From contig NZ_SSMX01000021.1 in assembly GCF_004799515.1 (NCBI RefSeq), positions 107,350-171,349 of the forward strand: a stretch of DNA of 64,000 bases. The letters are read 5' to 3'. Source of the DNA: Phenylobacterium sp. Lineage in GTDB: Bacteria; Pseudomonadota; Alphaproteobacteria; Caulobacterales; Caulobacteraceae. Every line of letters starts with the position of its first letter. The stretch's first letter is position 1. The notes under the pieces are model-generated. The model had not been told where the DNA came from. It saw only the letters and a program-made list of their open reading frames with translations, and searched no databases. This document shows, piece by piece, positions 8,446 to 17,035 of this stretch. The position numbers and the translations under genes are program-made.

Positions 8446-9336
8446 TCAGGCCGGCGTCTTAGCCGCTGGCGTGGCCGCGCCATAGGGGGAAAGGTCGATG
8501 CCGGGATAGCGCAGGGCCACGTCGCTCAGGGTCTGGGCGTTCCAGTAGGGATCGCCGGGCGGCGGCCAGCCGAACAGGTCGCGCTGGCGCGGCGTCATGG
8601 CGACCATCGCCTCCTTCCAGCCCGGGTTCAGCGTCCGGTCGGGCCAGGCGAGCTTGCCCTGCCAGCGCCAGCCGCGCTTCTTGAAGTCCACCGGCATGAC
8701 GAAGCGCGAGCGGCGCGGCGCCTTGAAGTTGGAGCCGCGGTGGAAGACGTCGGTCTTGTAGATCAGGATCGAGCCCGCCGGCCCGGTGACGGCCACCTCG
8801 TCCTCGAAGAAGACGCCCATCTCGGTTTGGGTGATCCCGAGCGGGATGTCGCGGGTCTTCGCCAGCGGCACCGCCTTGGTGGGGCCGTCGAGCTCGGTCA
8901 CGTCCGACAGCAGGATGAAGCAGGTCATCTGCGGCATCAGCTGGTCGGCGCGCGGGACCACGATGGTGTGGTTCTCGTAGTCGCGGTGGTGGTGCTGGTC
9001 GTAGTCGATGGCGCCGGCGTACTTGGCCCAGAGTTCGACCTTGTAGCAGTCGATCTCGGTGGTTTGCAGGAAGCGCTCCGCCGCGTCGATCAGGTCCGGG
9101 TAGACCGCCACGCGGTTCAGCGCCCAGGACGGATAGGGGAAGAAGCGCAGGCCCGCGAACTGGCTCTTGGCGTACTGCGGATAGGCGCGGGGTTTGGCGA
9201 AATAGTCCCGCGGCCGGGGATAGACCTCCCAGAGCGCGTCCTGGGCGGCGCTCAGGGTTTCCTTGTCCAGGAAGCCTTCGACCACGGTGAAGCCGCGGTC
9301 GAACACCTCGGCCAGGTTCTCGTCTGGAATCCTCAT
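8446..9336 (-). CDS. Phytanoyl-CoA dioxygenase (PhyH) family protein
   Basis: Fe(II)/2-oxoglutarate-dependent oxygenase of 296 residues. The opening 'FDRGFTVVEGFLDKETL' is the usual PhyH N terminus. The region 'DYDQHHHRDYENH' supplies the iron-binding H-x-D, and 'GSILIYKTDVFHRGSNF' supplies the distal His; 'RSRFVMPVDF' is in the position of the Arg that binds 2-oxoglutarate. The substrate is unknown. It is transcribed away from the SDR gene, and the methyltransferase gene follows closely, so the two may modify the same molecule. Confidence 0.85.
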   Translation of the reverse strand: MRIPDENLAEVFDRGFTVVEGFLDKETLSAAQDALWEVYPRPRDYFAKPRAYPQYAKSQFAGLRFFPYPSWALNRVAVYPDLIDAAERFLQTTEIDCYKVELWAKYAGAIDYDQHHHRDYENHTIVVPRADQLMPQMTCFILLSDVTELDGPTKAVPLAKTRDIPLGITQTEMGVFFEDEVAVTGPAGSILIYKTDVFHRGSNFKAPRRSRFVMPVDFKKRGWRWQGKLAWPDRTLNPGWKEAMVAMTPRQRDLFGWPPPGDPYWNAQTLSDVALRYPGIDLSPYGAATPAAKTPA

Positions 9337-9443
9337 CGCGCCAGTGAACCGCCATGCCTACACGCATGCAACCGACCTTGCGTCGGCGCCCGCAAGGCGC
9401 GAGCCTTGGGGCATTAGAACAAAAGCCATTTGGAGGACGTGTC

Positions 9444-10262
9444 ATGAGCGAGCCCAGGATCAATCCGGACGGCCCCCTGAAGGGGAAGAACGCCCTGGTC
9501 ACCGGCGCCAGCCGCGGCATCGGCGAGGCCATCGCCGCCCGGCTGGCCATGGAAGGCGCCCGGGTCGTGGTCTCCGCCCGCACCGCCGAGGATGGCGAAA
9601 GCCGCCTGCCGGGCACGCTCCACGAGACCGTGGACCGGATCAAGCGCGCCGGCGGCCAGGCCACCTTCATCAAGGCCGACCTCGCCCAGGCCGCCGAGCG
9701 CGAGCGGCTGATCGAGGAGGCGGTCGCGGCTTACGGCCCCGTGGACATCCTGGTGAACAACGCAGCCATCACCTACTTCATGCCGGTCGCCGACTTCCCG
9801 GAGAAGCGCTTCAAGCTGATGATGGAGGTGCAGGTCTACGCGCCCTTCCACCTAAGCCAGCTGGTGCTGCCGTCCATGCGCGAGCGCAAGCAGGGGTGGA
9901 TCGTCAACATCTCATCCGGCGCGGGGATCCATCCGAAGGCGCCCTACACCCGGCGCGGCGGCGGCACGGTCTACGGCATGTGCAAGGCCGCGCTGGAGCG
10001 CTTCACCACCGGCCTGGCGTCGGAGGTCTATGACGACAACATCGCGGTGAACGTGGTCTCGCCGGGCCTGGTGGACACGCCAGGCGTCGCCGTCCACGGC
10101 CTGATCAACGAGGCCACCAGGGACCGGGTGCAGCCGATCAAATACATCGCCGAGGCGGTCTACCGCCTGGCGTCCGGTGACCCAAAGACGCTAACAGGAA
10201 CAATAGGATACGCCGAGCCCTTCCTGAAAGAACAGAAGGTCGAACCTTCGGAGCTGGTGTGA
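9444..10262 (+). CDS. SDR family NAD(P)-dependent oxidoreductase
   Basis: Short-chain dehydrogenase/reductase of 272 residues. It has the Rossmann cofactor loop 'TGASRGIGEAI', the structural motif 'NNAAI', and the catalytic residues Ser in 'NISSGAG' and Tyr/Lys in 'YGMCKAALERF'. The start is set by GGAGG (9432-9436) seven bases before ATG; an upstream in-frame ATG at 9354 would give an unlikely arginine-rich extension. The dienelactone-hydrolase-like gene begins seven bases downstream, so the pair is likely an operon acting on a small organic acid, ketone or alcohol that cannot be named from sequence. Confidence 0.92.
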   Translation: MSEPRINPDGPLKGKNALVTGASRGIGEAIAARLAMEGARVVVSARTAEDGESRLPGTLHETVDRIKRAGGQATFIKADLAQAAERERLIEEAVAAYGPVDILVNNAAITYFMPVADFPEKRFKLMMEVQVYAPFHLSQLVLPSMRERKQGWIVNISSGAGIHPKAPYTRRGGGTVYGMCKAALERFTTGLASEVYDDNIAVNVVSPGLVDTPGVAVHGLINEATRDRVQPIKYIAEAVYRLASGDPKTLTGTIGYAEPFLKEQKVEPSELV

Positions 10263-10269
10263 ACGCGCC

Positions 10270-11010
10270 ATGATCGAACAGACCGTCGACATCCCCACCA
10301 AGCACGGGGCGACCACCACCTTCATCGCCCATCCGGAGCGCGACGGGCCGCATCCGGTGGTGATGTTCTTCATGGACGCCCCGGCGATCCGTGAGGAGTT
10401 GCGCGACATGGCCCGGCGCATCGCCGCGGCCGGCTACTACGTCATGCTGCCCAACCTCTACTATCGGAAGGGCGTGCTGGAGCTGAAGGACCTGCCGCCG
10501 CTGCCGGACGCCGAGGCGCGGGCGCGGATGTTCGAGCTGATGGGCTCGATCACCATCCCGCTGATCATGGACGACGCCGACGCTCTGCTGGACTACGCCG
10601 ACCGCGACCCGGCGGCCAGCAAGGGCAAGATCGCCACCCTGGGCTACTGCATGAGCGGCCAGTACGCGATCAACTTCGCCGCCCGCTATCCAGAGCGGGT
10701 GGCGGCGGCGGCCTCGATCTATGGCGTGCAGCTGGTCACCGACCGGCCGGACAGTCCGCACCTGGCGGCGCAGAAGGCCAAGGGCGAGCTCTACTTCGCC
10801 TGCGCCGAGCACGACGTCTATGCGCCGATGGAGACGGTCCAGGCCCTGGACCAGTTGGTGAAGTCGAAGAACCTCAACGCCGAGGTCGAGCTCTACGAGG
10901 GCGTCCACCACGGCTTCGCCTTCCCGCAGCGCGGCGCGGTCTATGACAAGCCCGCCGCCGAACGGCACTGGGAGCGGCTGTTCTCGCTCTGGAAGCGACG
11001 GCTTAGCTAG
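10270..11010 (+). CDS. Dienelactone hydrolase family protein
   Basis: Alpha/beta hydrolase of 246 residues in the dienelactone hydrolase family. The nucleophile is the Cys in 'LGYCMSGQYAI'; the catalytic His is in 'YEGVHHGFAFP'; the acid residue probably lies in 'CAEHDVYAPMETV'. The protein has no signal peptide. True dienelactone hydrolases cleave the lactone in chlorocatechol degradation, but most homologues act on other esters, and no catechol-pathway genes are nearby. It is co-transcribed with the SDR gene and its end overlaps the convergent flavoprotein gene by eight bases. Confidence 0.88.
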   Translation: MIEQTVDIPTKHGATTTFIAHPERDGPHPVVMFFMDAPAIREELRDMARRIAAAGYYVMLPNLYYRKGVLELKDLPPLPDAEARARMFELMGSITIPLIMDDADALLDYADRDPAASKGKIATLGYCMSGQYAINFAARYPERVAAAASIYGVQLVTDRPDSPHLAAQKAKGELYFACAEHDVYAPMETVQALDQLVKSKNLNAEVELYEGVHHGFAFPQRGAVYDKPAAERHWERLFSLWKRRLS

Positions 11011-12217
11011 GCTCCGCCGCGAGCCAACCCAGCACGCCGTCGGCCGCCGCCACGCCGGTGGCGAAGCTGGCCTGCAGCAGGTAGCCGCCGGTGGGGGCTT
11101 CCCAGTCCAGCATCTCGCCGGCCGCAAAAACGCCTGGGCAGGCGGTCAGCATCAGCCGCGCGTCCAGCGCCGCGAAATCGACGCCGCCGGCAGTGGAGAT
11201 GGCGCGCGCGATCGGACGCGCGGCGGTCAGTGTCAGCGGCGCGCCCTTGACCGCCTTGGCAAGGGCCGCGGGGTCGGACGGCAGGTCCTTGCCGTGCGCC
11301 TCGCGCAGCAGGTTGGTCTCCAGCGGCGAGAGATGCAGCGCCTTACGCAGGCGGTTGGCCAGGGACTGGTTGGCGGGCGTGAGCGCGATCTTGGCCTGCA
11401 GCTCCGGCTCGCGGGCGTCGGGGCGCAGGTCGGTCCACAGCCGCGCGGAGCCCTCGGCGGCGATGGCGTCACGCAGGGCCGCCGACAGGGCGTAAACCGC
11501 GCCGCCCTCCAGGCCATGCCGGGTCACCAGCGCCTCGCCGCGCACGCGCACCCGGCCGAAGGTGAGCGCCGCGGCCTTCAGAGGCTGACCCGCGAAGCGG
11601 TCGCGGAATATCTCGCTCCAGGCCACGTCGAAGCCGGCGTTGGCGGGCTTGAGCGGCGCGACGGCGACGCCCTGCGCCGCCAGGACTTCCGCCCAGTCGC
11701 CGGTCGAGCCCAGTTTCGGCCAGCTCGCTCCGCCGAGAGCCAGGATGGCCGCGTCGGGCCTGGCGGAGGTCTCGGCGTCCGGCGTGCGGAACCTCAGCGC
11801 GCCGGCCGTGTCCCAGCCCAGCCAGTCGTGCCGGGTGCGGACCGTGACGCCCAGGTCGCGCAGCCGCCCCAGCCAGGCGCGCAGCAGGGGCGAGGCCTTC
11901 AGCGCCTTGGGGAACACCCGGCCCGAGGTGCCCACGAAGGTCGGTTGGCCCAGGGCCTCGGCCCAGGCGATCAGTGCGCTGGGCGGAAAGGCCTCGATCA
12001 GCGGCGCGAGGCGCTGCGCCGCCGCTCCATAGCGCGGCAGGAAGGCCTCGATCGGCTCAGAGTGGGTGAGGTTCAGGCCGCCACGCCCGGCCAGCAGGAA
12101 CTTGCGTCCCACGGACGGCATGCGGTCGTAGACGGTGACCGCGACGCCGGCTTGCGCCAGCCGCTCAGCCGCCATCAGGCCCGCGGGGCCGCCGCCGATG
12201 ATCGCGACCTCGGTCAA
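11003..12217 (-). CDS. BaiN/HI0933-like FAD-dependent oxidoreductase
   Basis: Flavoprotein of 404 residues. The N-terminal dinucleotide-binding motif 'IIGGGPAGLMAAERLAQAG' and the second conserved stretch 'GRKFLLAGRGGLNLTHSE' identify the HI0933/BaiN-type (TIGR03862-like) family. The C terminus contains the expected 'TAGGVDFAALDARLM' and 'GVFAAGEMLDWEAPTGGY', the latter closing the FAD site. Family members are widespread and the physiological substrate is usually unknown. It lies four bases downstream of the phosphoesterase gene on the same strand and converges with the dienelactone hydrolase gene. Confidence 0.9.
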   Translation of the reverse strand: MTEVAIIGGGPAGLMAAERLAQAGVAVTVYDRMPSVGRKFLLAGRGGLNLTHSEPIEAFLPRYGAAAQRLAPLIEAFPPSALIAWAEALGQPTFVGTSGRVFPKALKASPLLRAWLGRLRDLGVTVRTRHDWLGWDTAGALRFRTPDAETSARPDAAILALGGASWPKLGSTGDWAEVLAAQGVAVAPLKPANAGFDVAWSEIFRDRFAGQPLKAAALTFGRVRVRGEALVTRHGLEGGAVYALSAALRDAIAAEGSARLWTDLRPDAREPELQAKIALTPANQSLANRLRKALHLSPLETNLLREAHGKDLPSDPAALAKAVKGAPLTLTAARPIARAISTAGGVDFAALDARLMLTACPGVFAAGEMLDWEAPTGGYLLQASFATGVAAADGVLGWLAAEPS

Positions 12218-12221
12218 GCGC

Positions 12222-15053
12222 TCAGGGACAGACCGACTTGGCCAACAGGGCGGCGCGGTCGCGGCTGAGGTCGGCGTGCTTCGGCTTGGGCAGGGTCGTC
12301 TTGCCGGTCATGCCCGTCCATAGCACGCGATTGTAGCGCGGGGTGTCGAGATGATCTTCCTCCGCGAAATCGAAGCCGGCCATGGCCTTGGCCCAATAGG
12401 CGGCGTCGTGCGTGGCGTGGCAGGCCAGCGGCGGGACCTCCGCTGTCGCCGCGCGGGCCGGCAGCGGCAGCTTGGTCTGCTGACGCAGCACCTCCGATGG
12501 CGCGGCCTGGAAGCTCCAGCTGGCCTGGTTCAGGTCGAAGATGTCGGCCATCGGCCGCGCCAGCCCGTCGTTCATCGCCATCGGCGCGATGCCCAGCACG
12601 TCCTCGATGGTGCGCACGAAGTTCACCGTGGTGTAGGGTGTCGAGACCACCGCGTGCTGGCGGACATAGGCGCCGGCCACATAGGCCGTGGTGCGCCGCG
12701 AGCTCACATGGTCCGGCCCGTCCTGGGCGTCGTCCTCGATGATGAAGATGACGGTGTCCTTGGCGAAGCGGCTCTCCGCGATCGTCTGGGCCACCAGGCC
12801 CACGGCGTAGTCGTTGTCAGCCAGCTCGGCCTCCACCGTGTTGATGCCGTCGATGCCGCGGGCGAAGTCGCCGGTGTGGTCGTGCGCCAGGCGCAGGAGG
12901 GTGAGCGCCGGCAGGTCGCCTTTGGCGGCATAGGCGTCGAACTCCCGCTTCCACTCCTGGAACCGCCAGTAGTCCGGGAAGGCCTGGTCGAAGCCGCGGA
13001 AGTAGGGGTCGGTCACCGGCGCCAGCTCCGGCTTGGTGGCGTAGAACACCTGCAGCTTCTTGCCGAACGGGTCGCGCTCCAGCGGGATGTTGTCGCTGAC
13101 CTTGGGGCTGTAGCGCGAGAGGTCGCCGTAGAAGCCGTAATTACGCACCGAGAGCCCGGCGCGCAGGGCCGAGTTCCAGACATAGCCCTGGCCTTCCTCG
13201 CCGGCGTCCGGGCCGTCCAGGGCGCCGACGTCGGTGGGGCCCGGCAGGACGTCGTCGTCGTCGGGGGTCGCGGCCTTGGCGGCCTTGCGCGCGGCGTGCG
13301 GGGTGATGGCGACGTTGATGTTGCGGTTCTCGCCCTCCTGGTCGTATTGCAGGCCGCGCCCGGCGTAGTTCACCGGCGCCTCGCGCTCGGTGAAGTCGTT
13401 GGTGCGGGCCGCCGTCGTCCAGTTCCAGCCGGTGTTGGAGCTTTCGCCCGAGGCGAACAGATGGTCGAGGTCGACGAACTGGCGGGCGATGGCGTGCTGG
13501 TTCGGCGTGATGGCGCGGTTGAACACCGCCAGCTTCGGATCGCCGTCGCCGACCTCCAGGTCGCCCAGCACCTGGTCGTAGGTGCGGTTCTCCTTGACGA
13601 TGAAGATCACGTGTTTGATCCGCGTACGGATCGCCGCCATGGTCGCCTCGTCCCGCTCGGCCGCGGGGTCGGGGATGAAGCCGACGTTCAGGCCCACCTG
13701 GCGGGTCAGGCGGGTGAGCTCGGCGCCGGCGGGCAGGGGCTGCGTCAGGAAGCCCGCCTTCTCCAGCTGCCAGCCGTAGGTGTTGGTGGCGCGGCAGGCG
13801 ACGGAATCTTCGGGCTTGATGCTGAGGGTGTTGCGGCACCAGCCGGGGTTCGGGCCCGGGTCGCTCTTGCCGTTCACGACATAGAGCCTGCCGTTCGCCG
13901 CCGCGACACCGGTGGGATACCAGCCGGTGGGGATCAGGCCGGTGACACGCGGCGCGGCCGTCTTGCCGCCCAAGGCCACCACCGCCACGGCGTTCTCGCC
14001 GCCGTTCGAGACATAGAGTGTCTTACCGTCCGGGCCGAGCGCCAGGGCGTTGCTGTTGGCCCCGCCGCGGAATTGCCGGCCACGCATCATCGCGGGCGTG
14101 CCGAGCGTCGGGACCGTCTGGACCACCTTGCCTGCCGCCGGGTCGATCACCGCGAGCGCATCGGTGTTGCCGAGCGCCGCGTAGAGGCGCGCGCCGCCTG
14201 GGCCGGCCAGCAGGGCGGCCGGCTGGCCCTCGGTCTTGATGCGGCGGACCAGCTTCACCGCGCCGCCGGAGACGGACAGCTCGATCACCTCGCGGTCGCG
14301 CTCGGTGGAGACGAAGGCGTGGCCGGGGGCGGTCCAGGCGATGGCCTGCGGGAAGCCGCCGCCGGGCTCGCCGTGGTGGGCCGGATCCTGCTTGCCTGGA
14401 CGCAGGTCGAGTTCGCCCGCGACCTTGCCGGCCGCCAGGTCGACCAGGCTGACGGAATCGTTCTGCAGGTTGGCGGCCAGCAGCCAGCGGCCGTCGGGGC
14501 TTACCGCCAGGCCCGCCGTCTCCGGTTTCACGTCGACGCCCAGGCCCTCCCTGTGACTGAGCGGGAACTTGCGCGCCGCATGGTAGCCGCCGGCGCTAGC
14601 CTCGTACTCCAGCACCGTGTCGTCGACCCCGGCGGAGACGTAGAACCGCCTGCCGCCCGGCGCCCAGGCCAAGCCCAGGAAGGTGTTCGGCACCTGCAGC
14701 ACCTGGCGCTTCACCGGCGCGCGGCCGGCGACGTCGTAGACGAAGACGTATTCGTTGCTTTGGTCGGCCACCTGCTTGGCGTCGGGGCCGGAGTTGCGGT
14801 TGAAGCCGCTGGTCAGAATCAGCAGGGTCTTCTTGTCCGGCGACAGCGCCGCCGCCGAGGCCTGGCCGGCGGTGAAGGCGGGCAGAGCGGGCAGATCGGG
14901 GTTCAGCGGCTGGAAGATCGAGCCGTGCGCCGCGCGCGGCGTCAGCCGCTGGCCGGTCGGCAGGATCGGTCCGGTGTCCGCGGCGGCGGCGAAGGCGGCG
15001 CAGAGGGCGAGGAGCGCCACGGCGGGCGGAATCGGGTTTGGCGGTCGCATCAC
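12222..15053 (-). CDS. Secreted YncE-like beta-propeller fused to a phosphoesterase domain
   Basis: A 943-residue exported protein with an N-terminal signal peptide (hydrophobic stretch near residues 8-24, ending AAAADT). Residues about 50-400 form a seven-bladed-propeller-like region with YncE-type repeats ('LAVSPDGRWLLAANLQNDSV', 'LGPDGKTLYVSNGGENAVAV'). The C-terminal half is an alkaline-phosphatase-superfamily phosphoesterase beginning at 'HVIFIVKENRTYDQVLGD', with 'HLFASGESSNTGW' and the metal-site region 'VIFIIEDDAQDGPDHV'. Such fusions are found in many proteobacteria; substrate unknown. The gene is divergent from the DUF885 cluster, with 151 bases between the two starts. Confidence 0.88.
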   Translation of the reverse strand: MMRPPNPIPPAVALLALCAAFAAAADTGPILPTGQRLTPRAAHGSIFQPLNPDLPALPAFTAGQASAAALSPDKKTLLILTSGFNRNSGPDAKQVADQSNEYVFVYDVAGRAPVKRQVLQVPNTFLGLAWAPGGRRFYVSAGVDDTVLEYEASAGGYHAARKFPLSHREGLGVDVKPETAGLAVSPDGRWLLAANLQNDSVSLVDLAAGKVAGELDLRPGKQDPAHHGEPGGGFPQAIAWTAPGHAFVSTERDREVIELSVSGGAVKLVRRIKTEGQPAALLAGPGGARLYAALGNTDALAVIDPAAGKVVQTVPTLGTPAMMRGRQFRGGANSNALALGPDGKTLYVSNGGENAVAVVALGGKTAAPRVTGLIPTGWYPTGVAAANGRLYVVNGKSDPGPNPGWCRNTLSIKPEDSVACRATNTYGWQLEKAGFLTQPLPAGAELTRLTRQVGLNVGFIPDPAAERDEATMAAIRTRIKHVIFIVKENRTYDQVLGDLEVGDGDPKLAVFNRAITPNQHAIARQFVDLDHLFASGESSNTGWNWTTAARTNDFTEREAPVNYAGRGLQYDQEGENRNINVAITPHAARKAAKAATPDDDDVLPGPTDVGALDGPDAGEEGQGYVWNSALRAGLSVRNYGFYGDLSRYSPKVSDNIPLERDPFGKKLQVFYATKPELAPVTDPYFRGFDQAFPDYWRFQEWKREFDAYAAKGDLPALTLLRLAHDHTGDFARGIDGINTVEAELADNDYAVGLVAQTIAESRFAKDTVIFIIEDDAQDGPDHVSSRRTTAYVAGAYVRQHAVVSTPYTTVNFVRTIEDVLGIAPMAMNDGLARPMADIFDLNQASWSFQAAPSEVLRQQTKLPLPARAATAEVPPLACHATHDAAYWAKAMAGFDFAEEDHLDTPRYNRVLWTGMTGKTTLPKPKHADLSRDRAALLAKSVCP

Positions 15054-15142
15054 CCATCCTAGTCTGCGGTGCGTGACAGTCGTTCGACGCCCCAGCTTCG
15101 CCGCTTTGCGACGAATTCACAAACGCCGGTCGCAGGCATGCT

Positions 15143-15179
15143 TGCGTCCCAGGCCCACGGCCCCTTAAGCCTGGGCGCA
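15143..15179 (+). promoter_or_regulatory. Leader hairpin before the first DUF885 gene
   Basis: An inverted repeat pairs TGCG plus CCCAGGC (15143-15154, with one bulged T) with GCCTGGGCGCA (15169-15179), giving an 11-bp stem with a 14-base loop. It ends about 14 bases before the AGGGG Shine-Dalgarno of the DUF885 gene. It could affect translation or transcript stability, or be a repressor site; the sequence alone does not decide. Confidence 0.3.
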
Positions 15180-15204
15180 TCGCTTTGAATTGCAGGGGTT
15201 TGCG

Positions 15205-17007
15205 ATGCTGAATCGCCGGGACGTGTTGTTGAGCGCGGGCGCCGCGGTGGCGTTGTCAGGCGCGGCGCGCGCGCAAGGCTCCGGCGGCGCCGAGGCCCAG
15301 CTCAACAAGGCCTTCGACGACTTCTTCAGCCAGGCCCTGGACGAGAGCCCCGAACTGGCCACCTCGCTGGGCCTCGACAAGGGCGCCCGCGCCGCCGAGA
15401 AGTCGCGGCTGAGCGGCGATGGCCCGGCCGACGTCGAGCGCCACAAGCGCGAGAACGCCGCCAACCTCGCGCGCCTGCACGGCATCGACCGCAAGGCGCT
15501 GACCGGCATGGCGGCGGTGAACTACGACTCGGTGTTCTACGACCTGCAGGCCAGCGAGCGGTTCTACAAGGGCTTCGCCTATGGCGACGGCAACGCCCCC
15601 TATGTGCTGAGCCAGATCACCGGCGCCTATTCGGGCATCCCGGACTTCCTCGACAGCCAGCACACCATCGAGACCCGCGCCGACTGCGAGGCCTATGTCG
15701 CCCGCCTCGGCGAATTCGCCCGGCTGATGGACCAGGAGTGCGAGCGCGTCCGCCACGATGTGGGCCTGGGCGTGATCCCGCCCGACTTCTGCATCTCCGG
15801 CGCCCTCGACCAGATGAGGACCCTGCACGCGCCGGCCGACAAGTCGTCGCTGGTCTCGTCGGTGGCCGACCGGGCCAAGGCCAAGGGGATCGCCGGCGAC
15901 TGGGCCGGGGAAGCGACCAAGGTCTACGAGGGCAAGGTGCTGCCCGCGCTGGACCGTCAGATGGCCCTGCTGGAGGGGCTGAAGGCCAAGGCGACGCACG
16001 ACGCCGGCGTCTGGCGGCTGCCTGACGGCGAGGCCTACTACGCCGCCTGCCTGCAGACCCAGACCACCACCACCATGACCCCGGCCGAGGTGCACAAGTT
16101 GGGCCTCGACATCACCGCCGAGCTCACCGCCCGGGCCGACACCCTGTTCAAGAAACTGGGCATGAGCCAGGGCACGGTCACCGAGCGCTACGGCGCCCTC
16201 TTCAAGGACCCGAAGTACCTCTATCCCAACACCGACGCCGGCAAGGCCAAGGAGGTCGCCGACCTCAACGCCCTGGTGCAGGGCATCACCGCGCGCCTGC
16301 CGCAATACTTCGGCATGTTGCCCAAGACGCCACTCGAGATCCGCCGTATCCCGGCGGCGACGGAGCAGGGCGCGTCCACCCACTACACTGACGGCAGCCT
16401 CGATGGGTCGCGCCCCGGGATCTACTGGCTGAACCTGCGCGACACGGCCGAAGCGCCTTTCTGGGACATGCCGACGACCACTTTCCACGAAGGCATCCCG
16501 GGCCACCACCTGCAGCTCACGCTGCAGAAGCAGGCCGATCTGCCGCTGATCCGCAAGGCAGGCGGTTTCGGGGCCTATATCGAGGGCTGGGCGCTCTATG
16601 CGGAACAGCTCGCCGACGAGATGGGCTTCTACAAAGACCATCCGGACTGGGAGCTGGGCTACATCCACGACGCCCTGCTGCGCTCCGGCCGGCTGGTCAC
16701 CGACACCGGCCTGCACGCGCTCCGCTGGACGCGCGAGAAGGCCAGCGAGACCCTGGCCAGCATCGACGGCGACCCGATCTCGCTGGCCCAGCAGGAGATC
16801 GAACGTTATTGCGCGACGCCCGGCCAGGCCTGCAGCTACATGGTAGGCAAGGTGACGATCCTGCGCCTGCGGGCCAAGGCGCAGGCCGCGCTCGGCCCGC
16901 GCTTCGACATCCGCCAGTTCCACGACGCGGTCCTGCTGGCGGGCTCCATGCCGCTGACGGTGCTGGGGAACGTGGTCGACAACTATATCGCCGCGCACAA
17001 GGCCTGA
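15205..17007 (+). CDS. DUF885 family metallopeptidase, Tat-exported (copy 1)
   Basis: Predicted zinc peptidase of 600 residues. The start ATG has AGGGG about seven bases upstream; an upstream in-frame TTG at 15190 is less likely. The N terminus 'LNRRDVLLSAGAAVALSG' is a twin-arginine signal ending at ARAQ, so the folded protein is exported. The DUF885 zinc motif HEGIPGHH begins at His428, followed by 'YIEGWALYAEQLADEMG', which supplies a further acidic ligand. The family is thought to contain carboxypeptidase-like enzymes, but the substrate is unknown. It is the first of three tandem paralogues on this strand and about 29 bases from the second. Confidence 0.9.
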   Translation: MLNRRDVLLSAGAAVALSGAARAQGSGGAEAQLNKAFDDFFSQALDESPELATSLGLDKGARAAEKSRLSGDGPADVERHKRENAANLARLHGIDRKALTGMAAVNYDSVFYDLQASERFYKGFAYGDGNAPYVLSQITGAYSGIPDFLDSQHTIETRADCEAYVARLGEFARLMDQECERVRHDVGLGVIPPDFCISGALDQMRTLHAPADKSSLVSSVADRAKAKGIAGDWAGEATKVYEGKVLPALDRQMALLEGLKAKATHDAGVWRLPDGEAYYAACLQTQTTTTMTPAEVHKLGLDITAELTARADTLFKKLGMSQGTVTERYGALFKDPKYLYPNTDAGKAKEVADLNALVQGITARLPQYFGMLPKTPLEIRRIPAATEQGASTHYTDGSLDGSRPGIYWLNLRDTAEAPFWDMPTTTFHEGIPGHHLQLTLQKQADLPLIRKAGGFGAYIEGWALYAEQLADEMGFYKDHPDWELGYIHDALLRSGRLVTDTGLHALRWTREKASETLASIDGDPISLAQQEIERYCATPGQACSYMVGKVTILRLRAKAQAALGPRFDIRQFHDAVLLAGSMPLTVLGNVVDNYIAAHKA

Positions 17008-17035
17008 CTTCAGCATCGTCCGGGGGGACCAAGAC

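Noticed and set aside
12351..15062. Very long open frames opposite several genes (for example opposite the phosphoesterase, DUF885 genes, receptors and cckA)
   Set aside because: They are in the antisense frames of strongly supported genes, have no recognisable domains, and are rich in Arg, Gly, Ala, Gln and His as expected for high-GC shadow frames.
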